Positions 53,256 to 63,712 of a stretch of 64,000 nt of DNA are shown piece after piece. A model generated the notes under the pieces. That model made no database searches and was not told where the DNA came from. It worked only from the letters and a program-made list of their open reading frames with translations. The first letter of the stretch is position 1. Each line of letters starts with the position of its first letter. The translations under genes and the position numbers were made by a program. The DNA lies in the NCBI RefSeq assembly GCF_000218525.1, contig NZ_AFHO01000008.1:28419-92418 (forward strand), in the 5' to 3' direction. This DNA comes from Mesomycoplasma ovipneumoniae SC01 (GTDB lineage Bacteria > Bacillota_I > Bacilli_A > Mycoplasmatales > Metamycoplasmataceae).

Positions 53256-54341
53256 ATGGAAAAAAAATTTTTAGACTCTTTAGAAAAAATTCATAAAAAA
53301 TATCAAGATTTAAGTCAGCTTTTGTTAACTGATGAAATAATTAATAATCAAAAAAAATATTTAGAAATAGCAAAAGAAATTTCTTCAATTGAAGAAATTT
53401 CTTTGACATTTGATTTACTTTTAAAAAATCAGCAAACACTTGAAGAAGCAAAAATACTTCTTAGTCAAGAAAAAGACCCAGAATTACAACATTTAGCAAA
53501 ATCTGAAATTGTAAGTGCTAATAAAAATATTGAAGCGCTCGAAGAAAAACTCTTAATTTTAATGCTTCCAAAAGACGAAAATGACGATAAAGACGTAATT
53601 GTTGAAATCCGCGGCGCTGCCGGCGGAGATGAGGCTAATATTTTTGTTGGCGATCTTTTTCGAATGTATCAAAAATGAGCTGATTCCCAAAGGGCAAAAG
53701 TTAAAATTCTTAGCTCATCACTTGCACTTGCTGGCGGTTTTTCACAGATTTTTTTCCAAATTTCTGGTCAGAATATATACTCAAAACTCAAATTTGAATC
53801 AGGTGTCCACCGTGTTCAACGGGTTCCTGAGACCGAAACAATGGGCAGAATTCACACCTCAACTGCCACAGTTACCGTGATGCCAAAAATTGACAACAAA
53901 ATTGAAATCGAAATTAACCCTTCTGATCTCAAAATTGACACTTATCGATCTTCAGGAGCTGGCGGTCAGTCTGTAAATACAACCGATTCGGCAGTTAGAA
54001 TTACCCATATTCCCACCGGAATTGTTGTAACTTCTCAAGATGAAAGATCCCAAATTGGTAACAAAGAAATAGCCATGGGAATTCTGAGATCAAAAATTTA
54101 TAACTTGGAAGTTCAAAAAAGACTTGAAACACAAGCTAATTTTCGTAAACTTGCCGGATCAGGAGCTCGTTCTGAAAAAATTAGAACTTATAATTACCCT
54201 CAAGATAGGCTGACAGACCATCGAATAGGATTTTCTTGTTCTTTAAAACCGGTCATCCAAGGAAGTCTAAATCCAATAATTGAAGCCTTATTATCTCAAG
54301 AAAGAGCTGAGTTAATCTTGCAAAGCTATGGAGATAAATAG
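53256..54341 (+). CDS. prfA: Peptide chain release factor 1
   Basis: 361 residues, terminates at UAA and UAG. The peptidyl-transferase motif GGQ is at residues 236-238 in [20 protein letters not shown], preceded by [33 protein letters not shown] contains an in-frame TGA Trp. As UGA is sense in this organism RF2 is expected to be absent, so RF1 is the sole class I factor. It overlaps prmC by 14 bases. Confidence 0.97.
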
Positions 54342-55056
54342 GAGAAAATTGGAACTTTTAAAGGAAAAACAACGTTATAATTTGCCCTTAGAAGTTTCCA
54401 AACTTGAACTTTTAAAGTTAGAAATGAACTATCCAGTCCAAAAAATCATTGGATTTATTGAAATGGAAAATGTTCGAATTTTTTTAGATCAAAAAGTTTT
54501 TATTCCCCGTTATGAAACGCAAGAATTACTGCAAAAAGTCAAAAAAGTCATAAAAAAAGATAATTTTGTTCTTGATTTATGTTGTGGCTCAGGGTTTATC
54601 GGTCTTGTTCTTGCCAAATTTAGTGGCGCAAAAATTACTCTGGCCGATATTAGTGATGAGGCGATTTTGCAAACAAAATTAAATGCAAAATACAACAATT
54701 TAGATGTAAAAGTTGTAAAATCTGACCTTTTTAGCAATATTATTGGCCAAAAATTTGATATTATTGTCTCAAATCCTCCTTACCTCAAAAGGCAAAAACT
54801 TGATGAGTCAGTTATGAATTTTGAACCCCAAGCTGCATTATTTTCTGAACCTGAGTCTTTTTCATTTTATCAAAAAATAATGTCGCAAATCGATAATTTT
54901 CTTAATGACAAAGGTTGAATTTTTTTTGAAATTGACAAAGATAGTGTCAATTTTTTCAAAAAAAATTTCCCTGAATTCAAAATTGAAAATGATATAAACC
55001 AAAAACCAAGATTTGCTTATTGACAAAAAAACTCAAATTATCCTATAAATTTATAG
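54328..55056 (+). CDS. prmC: Release factor glutamine methyltransferase
   Basis: 242 residues. SAM loop [17 protein letters not shown] and the N-P-P-Y catalytic motif ([14 protein letters not shown]149). [33 protein letters not shown] is the HemK N-terminal pattern. PrmC methylates the Gln of the GGQ motif of the release factor encoded just upstream. The 3' end lies inside the terminator: the stop TAG sits in the loop-proximal part of a long hairpin. Confidence 0.95.
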
Positions 55057-55074
55057 GATAATTTGAGTTTTGTA
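55030..55074 (+). terminator. Terminator overlapping prmC 3' end
   Basis: Arms ACTCAAATTATCCTATAAA and TTTATAGGATAATTTGAGT, about 19 bp perfect with almost no loop, then TTTTG. The last eight prmC codons form the left arm. Confidence 0.85.
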
Positions 55075-55087
55075 CTCTAAAAATTGA

Positions 55088-56490
<1,403 letters not shown>

Positions 56491-56500
<10 letters not shown>

Positions 56501-56895
56501 GATTTTCTCTTAGAACTATTATTGACGCCCAAAACAAAAAAATGGTCGAATTTATCAACACAATTTACATTTCAAAGCAAATAATTAATAACACTGAAAC
56601 TGATGTTTATGAAACGCAAAATCCTGAAAATAACACGATGATAAGATTGGAAATTTTTGACAAAAATTTAACAGTATTTTCTGGCGAAAACACTTTATTT
56701 TTTGAATTAGATAATTATGTTGAAAATCTATTTATTAATAATGAAGTAGAATTTATTGTCAATACTCTTTTAACAAAATTAGAAATAACTCCAGAATTTA
56801 TTAAGATTGAATATGACCTTTTTCTCAAGAATAACGGCCCGGAAAATGCAAAAATTTCAACATATCTTACCACTTTGGAGTTTATAAATGATTAA
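56491..56895 (+). CDS. DUF1934-like hypothetical protein
   Basis: 134 residues, beta-rich: MKVRFSLRTIIDAQNKKMVE... TVFSGENTLFFELDN... IKIEYDLFLKNNGPENAKIS. The pattern of an N-terminal 'V...L...I' strand and a C-terminal 'I.Y.L......' resembles DUF1934 (YwiB) calycin-like proteins. Overlaps gltX by ten bases and trmL by eight, so it is the middle of a tight operon. Function unknown. Confidence 0.55.
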
Positions 56896-57406
56896 CATTG
56901 TGCTATTTCAGCCCGAAATAGGTCCAAATACAGGCAATATTATCCGTTCTTGTTTTGTTTTAAATATGAAACTGCATATAATAAAGCCTATCGCATTTGA
57001 CCTAGATCCAAAACACTTAAAAAGGCCGGCAGCTGGAATTCTTTTGTCAGAAATTCAACATGAAATTCACAGTGATTGACAAAATTTTGCAAAAAAATAT
57101 AGCGCAAAAAATCTTTATTTTATAACCCGTTATGGCCAAAAAGTTTATTCGCAAATCGATTTTAAAAGCGAATTAAATAATAATAACGAGATTTTCCTCA
57201 TTTTTGGCAGGGAATCAACCGGAATTCCAATTGAAATTCTAAAATCAAATAAGGAAAAATGCTTGCGAATTCCAATGTCACCTCATGCTAGATCGCTTAA
57301 TTTAGCAAATTCTGTTGTTATTATGGCATACGAAATTTATCGTCAACTTGATTTTAGTGGACTGTCTTGCTTTGAGGTTCAAAAAGGTAAAAATTATCTT
57401 GATTAA
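56888..57406 (+). CDS. trmL: tRNA 2'-O-methyltransferase TrmL (SPOUT)
   Basis: 172 residues. INIVLFQPEIGPNTGNIIRSC is the TrmL opening, FLIFGRESTGIPIEIL the SAM knot loop, and LRIPMSPHARSLNLANSVVIMAYE the second knot motif. TrmL methylates the wobble ribose of tRNA-Leu isoacceptors; two tRNA-Leu genes are in this window. Confidence 0.92.
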
Positions 57407-57426
57407 TTGCTTTTCTTATTTCTTTT

Positions 57427-57466
57427 AAGAAATTCTAAATCTTTTAGCAAAAGTTTAGAATTTCTT
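57427..57466 (+). terminator. Terminator after trmL
   Basis: Perfect 13-bp arms AAGAAATTCTAAA and TTTAGAATTTCTT, then a T7 run at 57471-57477. The right arm is repeated at 57985 beyond element copy 5. Confidence 0.85.
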
Positions 57467-57477
57467 GTCATTTTTTT
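57449..57477 (+). repeat. Left flanking direct repeat of copy 5
   Basis: 29 bases (right arm and T run of the trmL terminator) repeated with a few changes at 57985-58013. Confidence 0.65.
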
Positions 57478-57984
57478 CCGAGTTTCCTAGTTTGATGGCA
57501 AAATTCACTTTTTAGTGAATGTACAAATGCAAAAATACCGGGAAATCCGTGTTTTTTGAGGTTAAAATCTTAATTTTTATTATTTTGAAATTAGCCTTTT
57601 GCAAAAAAAAAAAAAAAAATGCTTGGTCTAAGAAAAAAATATGTTATAATAAACCTCACTTAAGAATAAATTAATAAATTTGGATATTAGAATTAAGGGG
57701 GATTGATTATGTTTTTTGTCTAATGCGCTCTGATAGCGCGAATTTTCCATTATATTTTTAAATATGATGGAGTGCCTTAAATTTAACCGTTTAGAAATCT
57801 ACAAATTTATGGCTTTTAATTATTGTTCTTTCAAAACTTCACATGTTTTTTTAGGCTCAATGTAAATAAAAACGAGTTTTCTTTTTACATTGAGTTTAAA
57901 TAGTAGTTGTTTTTTATGATTTTTGTTGTTTTATCCATAAATTGATTTTTGCCAGCGTTTTAAAATAGGTAATTAACTTTTGCC
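57478..57984 (+). mobile_element. Dispersed inverted-repeat element, copy 5 (right end missing)
   Basis: Fills most of the 635-base gap between trmL and tRNA-Trp. Left end CCGAGTTTCCTAGTTTGATG, A17 tract at 57603-57619, promoter, SD, mini-ORF, terminator and the exact hairpin CTCAATGTAAA/TTTACATTGAG. It stops at AATTAACTTTTGCC, about 60 bases short of the right inverted repeat, and then enters the flanking repeat. Confidence 0.75.
57657..57817 (+). ncRNA. Putative small RNA of element copy 5
   Basis: TTGGTC (57623-57628) and TATAAT (57645-57650), spacer 16. ATG TTT TTT GTC TAA at 57709-57723. The stretch after the stop forms GCGCT-CTGAT-AGCGC, a GC-rich hairpin unique to this copy, then the TCCATTATATTT/AAATATGATGGA hairpin and the terminator. 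Confidence 0.5.
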
Positions 57985-58013
57985 AAAAATTTAGAATTTA
58001 TTGCCATTTTTTT
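57985..58013 (+). repeat. Right flanking direct repeat of copy 5
   Basis: AAAAATTTAGAATTTATTGC and following T run, partner of 57449-57477. Confidence 0.65.
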
Positions 58014-58041
58014 TATTTCTTAAATTAAAAAATAAAAAAAA

Positions 58042-58116
58042 TGGCAGAGGTGACAGGAGTCGAACCCGCAACATACGGGGTTGAAGCCCGTTGTTCTACC
58101 ATTGAACTACACCTCT
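58042..58116 (-). tRNA. tRNA-Trp (TCA), UGA decoder
   Basis: Minus strand: acceptor AGAGGTG/CACCTCT with G73, anticodon stem ACGGG/CCCGT and loop CTTCAAC, giving anticodon UCA. T-arm GGGTTCGACTCC, encoded CCA. It reads UGA as Trp, which explains the many in-frame TGA codons. Confidence 0.95.
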
Positions 58117-58170
58117 AGGCCGATTTAATTATACCACATTTTTAAAAAATAATATATTATTTTATTAAGT

Positions 58171-58776
58171 ATGAATACAAAAAATATTAAAAATATGAAA
58201 ATGAGAGATTTTTTAACACTTTTATGGTTTGTGGTAAAAATTTCTTTAATTTCTTTTGGCGGAGGAAATTCTTTAATGCCTATTATTTTTAGTCAGGCAG
58301 TTGTCAAAAAAGGATGAATTTCAAAAAGTGATTTTGATCAAGGTTTAATTTTGACCAATTTACTCCCCGGACCTTCATCACTTCAAATGATGGCATTAGT
58401 TTGCATTAAAAAATTAGGCGCTTTTTGGGGTGTTATAGCAACAGTTTTGGGAATTTTCCCACATATTTTATTATTTTTTACTTTATTTATTTTAGTAAAA
58501 AATTTACCTCCAAGATATTTAATCACTTTTAACTTAGCAATTTTTTCAACAATTATCGGAATTTTACTTGGGTTTTGTTATATTTATTGAAAAAAAGACA
58601 AGAATTCAAAGAATAAATTAGTTTATTACACCGTTTTATCATTAAGTTTTGCATATTGTTTGTTTGTCCCAAGTCCGTATAATTTAGCGATTGTCCCAAT
58701 TTTAGTAATTATGTTTATATATTCAGTTTTATTTTTGTTTAAAAAATGAAAGAAAAACCGTGATTTTACTAATTAG
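58171..58776 (+). CDS. Chromate transporter family protein, first half
   Basis: 201 residues, about six membrane segments. VKISLISFGGGNSLMPIIFSQAVVKKGWIS and GLILTNLLPGPSSLQMMA are the CHR-domain signatures (FGG and PGP motifs). It overlaps the second half by 17 bases; the two probably form a heterodimer, as for split ChrA pairs. Substrate in a mycoplasma is unlikely to be chromate itself; another anion is possible. Confidence 0.8.
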
Positions 58777-59410
58777 TTTAACAATTTTGGGGATAGCAGT
58801 TATTAGTTTAATTGTCTTTGGTGGCGGGCAAGTTTTTATGCCTGTTTTTAATTGGTTTTGATTACAACTTGGAGAGCTGGGACTTGAAATTGATCAAGAG
58901 AAAATTAATCAAATTTTCACTGTCGCAAATTCAACACCAGGTGTTTTTTCAATTAAATTGGCCGCAGTCACTGGATTTTTAATTGCAGATTTTGGAGTTT
59001 TAGGTTGATTTCTTTCATTTATTTTTTTAATGGCATTTATACTACCGGCAATTTTTTTAGTTGTAATTTGACTAAAGGCCTTAAATAGAGTTTCGCAAAA
59101 AAATGGCTCACATTTTACAAAAATAGTACAAATTTTTCGACCAGCAATTATTGGAATTATTTTAGCGCTTGCTTTTCAACTTTTTATCAATTTAGTGCTT
59201 GTAAATTATGCTTTTAATTCTAATAATGGATATTTTGTCACAAAAGAAGTAAGTGATTTTGTAAGCGGTTGAAGACTTTGAGTTTTTATTTTATTTGCAA
59301 TTTTTTGGTCTATAACAGTTTTTATTTTGTATTTGCGAAAAGTAAATGTTTTTCTGATAATTATTATCGGAATTTTACTTTCACTTATTAGTTTACAACC
59401 TTGACTTTAG
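58760..59410 (+). CDS. Chromate transporter family protein, second half
   Basis: 216 residues, GTG start at 58760 chosen because it is the only start that keeps the first helix. VISLIVFGGGQVFMPVFNWF and FTVANSTPGVFSIKLAAVTGF repeat the FGGG and PG motifs of the first half, with inverted topology expected. TGA-coded Trp residues are frequent. Eight bases before the nuclease gene, so all three may be cotranscribed. Confidence 0.78.
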
Positions 59411-59417
59411 GATACAT

Positions 59418-60251
59418 ATGTATACAAATCGTAAATTTTACAATAAAAAAGAATATTTTATTGACCATGAAAAACGGGTTTTAATTCTTAATCCTGCTTT
59501 TCATGAAAAATTACTTAACAAAAAGTTTGCTTTTAACACCGGTTTTAAAAAAATTGGTGGAACTTTAATTGGGGAAGTGCTCGGACTTGATAGTTTTAGT
59601 TCCCCTTTCAGAGCTTTTGTCAAAATTTCAAAATTGGATATGCCAATTTTAGACACTAAATATATTGATGCCGGAGTTGCAATTGAACCTCTTGTCATTA
59701 AAGCCATTTCTGAGAAATTAGATCTAGAAATTGAAACCTTTCCTCCCGAAAAATATAATTATGATTATTTTAGTGACGATCCAATTATTGGTGGAATTCC
59801 TGATGGTTTTATCAAAAAAACTAATATAATAATCGAAATTAAAACAACCGGACTGAAAAATTTTGAAAGGTGAGGCAAAAAAGGGGAAAATTTACCGCAA
59901 AAATACATAAAACAAGCCCAATTATATGCATTTTTAAAAAATGCCGAAAAATATGCAATTGTAGCAACATTTTTAGAGCAAGATGACTACGAAAATCCCA
60001 AAGAATTTCCTATAAAAAAAAGACATATAAAATCTTATGCTTTTGATGTTAATAAATCTCAAGTTATGGATGATATAGAAAAAATTAAAAAATGGTATAA
60101 TTTTTATACAAAGTTAGGTGTTTCACCAATTTTTGATCCTATAGTTGATGCTCAAATTCTTGAGTATTTAAGTTGTGAAAATGAGCAAGAGTGAAAACAA
60201 CTTTGAGAAAAATGAACAAATTCAATATCTAAGCAAAATAAAAAAATATAA
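59418..60251 (+). CDS. PD-(D/E)XK nuclease, YqaJ/MAGa7180-like
   Basis: 277 residues. GGTLIGEVLGLDSF.., DAGVAIEPLVIKAI (the conserved Glu), IIGGIPDGFIKKTNIIIEIKTTG gives the D...E-x-K catalytic core, and KYIKQAQLYAFLKNAEKYAIVATFL carries the Q-x-x-x-Y motif of YqaJ/lambda-exonuclease-like enzymes. Such proteins degrade or resect DNA in recombination; mycoplasma members may also be used in nucleotide scavenging. No phage genes are near. Start ATG at 59418 has a weak SD (TTAGGA). Confidence 0.75.
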
Positions 60252-60253
60252 TC

Positions 60254-61492
60254 ATGTCATCATATTCTAAAATTTATTTGCACAAAAATATTCTAATAGT
60301 TGTCTCAGAAATGACTGAAATTGTTAATAAAGCGATTAATATTCACAAATTAAGCAATATTAGTTCGCTTATTTTAGCAAGTTTTATTAATGTTTTTGGT
60401 CCACTTCCAACCTTGATTAAGGAAAAAACAGCTGGATTTTCTGTTAAAATTAATTCTGAAACTGTTGAATCTTTAGTTCTTGAAACAAATAAGCAAGGCC
60501 AAATTCGTGCTAGTTTTTCAGCAAATAATTTTGAAATTCCGGCTAATGTTTTCAAAAATTACAACACAAACCAACTTGTAAGTTCATATATTGGAACTTC
60601 TGGCTTTTTAAAAATTAACCAATTTACAAAAAAAACTAATTATTCAGGTCAGGTTAAACTTCAAAGAGGTGATTTTATCACTGATTTAGCGTTTTATTTT
60701 CACCAATCTCAGCAAATTAATTCAGTAGTAAAAAATTTAATTGAACTTGATGAAAATACAAAAATAACAAAAGCCCAATCCTTAATTATTCAGCTTTTGC
60801 CTAATCATTCTCAAGAAGAACTACAAGAAGTAGAATCTTGACTAGAAAATGAAAAAATGGCGGATTTTATGAGCTTTTTTTCAAGTTTTAATCAGGTTGA
60901 TTTCCAAAAATGGGATTATATTTGTAACTGTAAAAAGGCAAATTTTGAAGCAAATTTGAAACTTTTAAGTCAAGAAGATGTTGATTTTTTAATTGAAAAA
61001 TATAAAAAAATTGAATTTAAATGTAATTTTTGTTCAAATAGTAAAAAATTTGATAAAAAGGACTGATTAATGGCCAATAAACCATTTAGCATTGCTACGG
61101 TTGAATCTTTAACTGGAGGCGCCCTTGCTGCTGAAATTGTAAAAAAGCCCGGTGCAAGTAAATTTTTTGCCGGTGGACTTGTTTGTTACCAAAATGAAAT
61201 TAAGGAAAAAATTGGTATTGACACAAAAAATGGTGTAACTAATGCAAAAACAGCCCTAAAAATGGCCAAATACGGCCTTGATTTTTTTCAAACTAAATAT
61301 GCAATCGCCTTGACCGGAAATGCCGGCCCTACAGTTCAAGATGGCAAGCTAGGACAAGTATTTATTGCCATCAATGATGAAGTCTGGGAGCTGAATTTTA
61401 CCGGAAGTAGATCTGAAATTATACAGGCAAGTTTAGATTTTGCCATTAAAAAAATAAAAGAAATTTCAAAAAACAGCATAAAAATTTTCTAA
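60254..61492 (+). CDS. hslO: HslO (Hsp33) chaperone fused in frame to a CinA domain through UGA
   Basis: With UGA as Trp the frame is 412 residues. Residues 1-270 are Hsp33: a redox-regulated holdase with the zinc cysteines C224/C226 (YICNCKK) and C257/C260 (KCNFCSN). HslO would end at the TGA 61064-61066, but that codon is Trp here and the frame continues, W-L-M, straight into a CinA C-terminal domain starting at residue 273. No TAA or TAG separates them. Either a true fusion is made, or CinA is also started from its own ATG at 61070, which has a good SD. Confidence 0.8.
61070..61492 (+). CDS. cinA: CinA C-terminal (PncC-like) domain, possible independent start
   Basis: 140 residues from the internal ATG at 61070, with SD AAAAGGA seven bases upstream. 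FSIATVESLTGGALAAEIVKKPGASKFFAGGLVCYQNEIK, then GVTNAKTALKMA and YAIALTGNAGPTV are the family motifs of nicotinamide-nucleotide amidase (NAD salvage). The usual ESCTGG is ESLTGG. It lies in the same frame as hslO, joined by the UGA codon. Confidence 0.7.
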   Translation: MANKPFSIATVESLTGGALAAEIVKKPGASKFFAGGLVCYQNEIKEKIGIDTKNGVTNAKTALKMAKYGLDFFQTKYAIALTGNAGPTVQDGKLGQVFIAINDEVWELNFTGSRSEIIQASLDFAIKKIKEISKNSIKIF

Positions 61493-61706
61493 ATTTTACA
61501 ATAATAAATTATAATTTAAGTAAAAATAAAAACCTAGATAATAATAAGTTATTAGCCTTAGTTTTTAAATAAATACATCTACTTAAAAAACTAAGAGAAA
61601 AAGCTAAATTTTTTATTATTTTTTTAAATTTTAAACAAATTTATCATAATTTAAATTATAATTAGTTTTATTTTACTTTTATATAACAATTTAAGGATTA
61701 TTATTA
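61493..61706 (+). promoter_or_regulatory. cinA terminator and tig upstream region with alternative hairpins
   Basis: A stem at about 61529-61566 (AAAACCTAG.TAATAA / TTATTAGCCTTAGTTTT) looks like a terminator. Its right arm CTTAGTTTTT (61557-61566) can instead pair perfectly with AAAAACTAAG at 61586-61595. TATAAT at 61657-61662 is the likely tig promoter. Confidence 0.4.
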
Positions 61707-63116
61707 ATGATAACACGTGAATTTTTACCTAATAGTGCCGAACTTAAAATTAAGTTAGTAGCTGATCCGCAAAAATGAGTTGAATTTTACGAAAAAGCTG
61801 AAAAGAGACAAGTTGCAAAAGTTTCATTACGCGGTTTTAGAAAAGGAAAAGTGCCATTAGAAAAAGCGCGCCCATATTTAAATCCACAGTCAGTTTTTGA
61901 ATTAGCGCTTAGAATGTACTTACCTGAACTTGAAAAACAAGCTTTTTCTAATGTAATTGATAGTGACAATGTTATTGAATCTCCAGTCTTTAATATTGTT
62001 CAAATGGACAAAAATACCTTAGAAATCGAGTTTCTTTATCCTGTTTATCCTGAAATTAAGCTTCCTGATTATCAAAATCTTAAGACAAAATATGTTGTAA
62101 AACAAGTCACAAAAGAAGATATTGAAATCCAAAAGCAAAAACTTTTAGAATCAAAAGGAAAATTTGTTAATGTAAATCGTCCTGTAAAAATGGGAGATAT
62201 TATTAATTTTGATTTTAAAGGCTTTATTGATGATGAACCTTTTGAAGGTGGAGAAGCGCAAGACTTTGAACTTCGAATTGGTTCAAATAGCTTTATTTCC
62301 GGTTTTGAAGAACAACTAGTTGGGTTAGAAATTGAAAAAGAAGCCGATATTCATGTGGTTTTCCCTGAAGATTACCATGTTCCAGCTTATGCAAGTAAAA
62401 AGGCAAGATTTCATGTAAAAATCAATAGAATCAAAGAAAGTCAACCTGCTAAATTGACTAATGATTTTGTTGCTTCATTAAAAATTCCAAATGTTGAAAC
62501 AATTAGCCAACTTGAAGTTTATCTTGAAGATCTTACAAAACGTGAAAATATTGAAAAAGCGCGAATTGAGTTTCAAAAAAATGCACTTGTAGAAATTGTT
62601 GATCAAGTTGAAATTCCACTTGCAACTAAATTAGTTAATGCTGAAGTTAATCGTTTAAATGAAACTTTTAATTCAACTTTAAAACAACAAGGCTTTACTC
62701 TTGAGGAATATTGCCGAATTACAAAATTCACTGAGCAAGATATTTATAATCAACTTGAGGCTGAAGCAAGAAAATTGCTTAAAAATTCCTTTATTTTTGC
62801 TGAAATTGCCAAACTAGAAGGATTAGTTCCAACCCAGCAAGATTATGACGAACAAATCGCCATGTTGTCAAGATTTACAGGTAAATCTGTCCAAGAATTG
62901 AACGAAACAATTCCTCACAGCGAAATTCAAATTAACATAACAAACAAAAAAGTTGTTGATAAGTTAATTGAATATAATAGCGAAAAAACTGAAGAAAAAG
63001 TCGAAGAAAAAGTCGAAGAAAAAGTCGAAGAAAAAGCTGAAACAACAGAGAAACAAAATGAAACTAATGAAGAACCAAATAAAGAAGTAAATGAAAATAA
63101 GGATGGTGAATCATAA
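61707..63116 (+). CDS. tig: Trigger factor
   Basis: 469 residues; ribosome-associated chaperone and prolyl isomerase. The ribosome-binding signature is [20 protein letters not shown] (G-F-R-x-G-K-x-P). The FKBP domain is [47 protein letters not shown] (about residues 160-215). The C-terminal helical arms follow. The tail beyond residue 428 is a hydrophilic [11 protein letters not shown] repeat with Asn/Glu-rich end, absent from most trigger factors. The ATG at 61707 has SD AAGGA. Confidence 0.96.
62991..63038 (+). repeat. 12-bp tandem repeat in tig
   Basis: Four units of GAAGAAAAAGTC (last one GCT-ended), encoding EEKV repeats. In-frame length changes are expected from slippage. Confidence 0.85.
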
Positions 63117-63164
63117 AAAAAGAACAAAAATTAAAATTTAATTTACAAATTTATGGAGGCGTAA

Positions 63165-63623
63165 GTGAGTAAAATCGGAAGATTTATATCGACAGTATTG
63201 GCTGTTATTATTGGGAATATTCTCTTATTTGCAATAATAATTGCTACTTTATATTTTTTATTTAAAAAGCAAATTGAAAGTTTCGAAATTGATAAAATCA
63301 AGGCGTCATTTGAAGAATTTCAGAAAACTTTTTCCAAATTGGACTCTGCGCAAATTAAAAAATTTCAAGAAGGTTTTGATAAACTTGCAAATTTAGATCT
63401 AGATTCGCTTAAAACACAAGTTGAGGCATTAAAAGATATGCCAGAAAAATTGCAAAAAGCGCTAAAATCTGTTGAAGAACTTTCTAAAGCATTACAAACT
63501 ATAAAAGCTACACAGTCAGCAGCCGCTGGCACTGCTACAACCGTTTCCCAAGCAGTGATGGATCTAGGATCAAGTCCAAGTTTATTTAATTTTTTAAATG
63601 CTGCTCCTTTTATTAAAATTTAA
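63165..63623 (+). CDS. Hypothetical single-pass coiled-coil membrane protein
   Basis: 152 residues, GTG start at 63165 behind SD TGGAGGCG, the only suitable start. One membrane helix (VLAVIIGNILLFAIIIATLYF, about residues 11-31) is followed by a long helical, charged segment (ESFEIDKIKASFEEF...KSVEELSKALQTIKA) that should form a coiled coil, and an Ala/Thr/Ser-rich end. No family recognised. It follows tig by 48 bases and is likely cotranscribed. Confidence 0.7.
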   Translation: MSKIGRFISTVLAVIIGNILLFAIIIATLYFLFKKQIESFEIDKIKASFEEFQKTFSKLDSAQIKKFQEGFDKLANLDLDSLKTQVEALKDMPEKLQKALKSVEELSKALQTIKATQSAAAGTATTVSQAVMDLGSSPSLFNFLNAAPFIKI

Positions 63624-63661
63624 TTTAAAAATTATTTATTCAATTAAATTTTAAATTCAAT

Positions 63662-63689
63662 AAAAAAACTACCGATTGGTAGTTTTTTT
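63662..63689 (+). terminator. Terminator after the coiled-coil protein gene
   Basis: AAAAAAACTACC-GATT-GGTAGTTTTTTT, bidirectional. Confidence 0.9.
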
Positions 63690-63712
63690 ATTGCAAGTTT
63701 TTAATAATTTTT

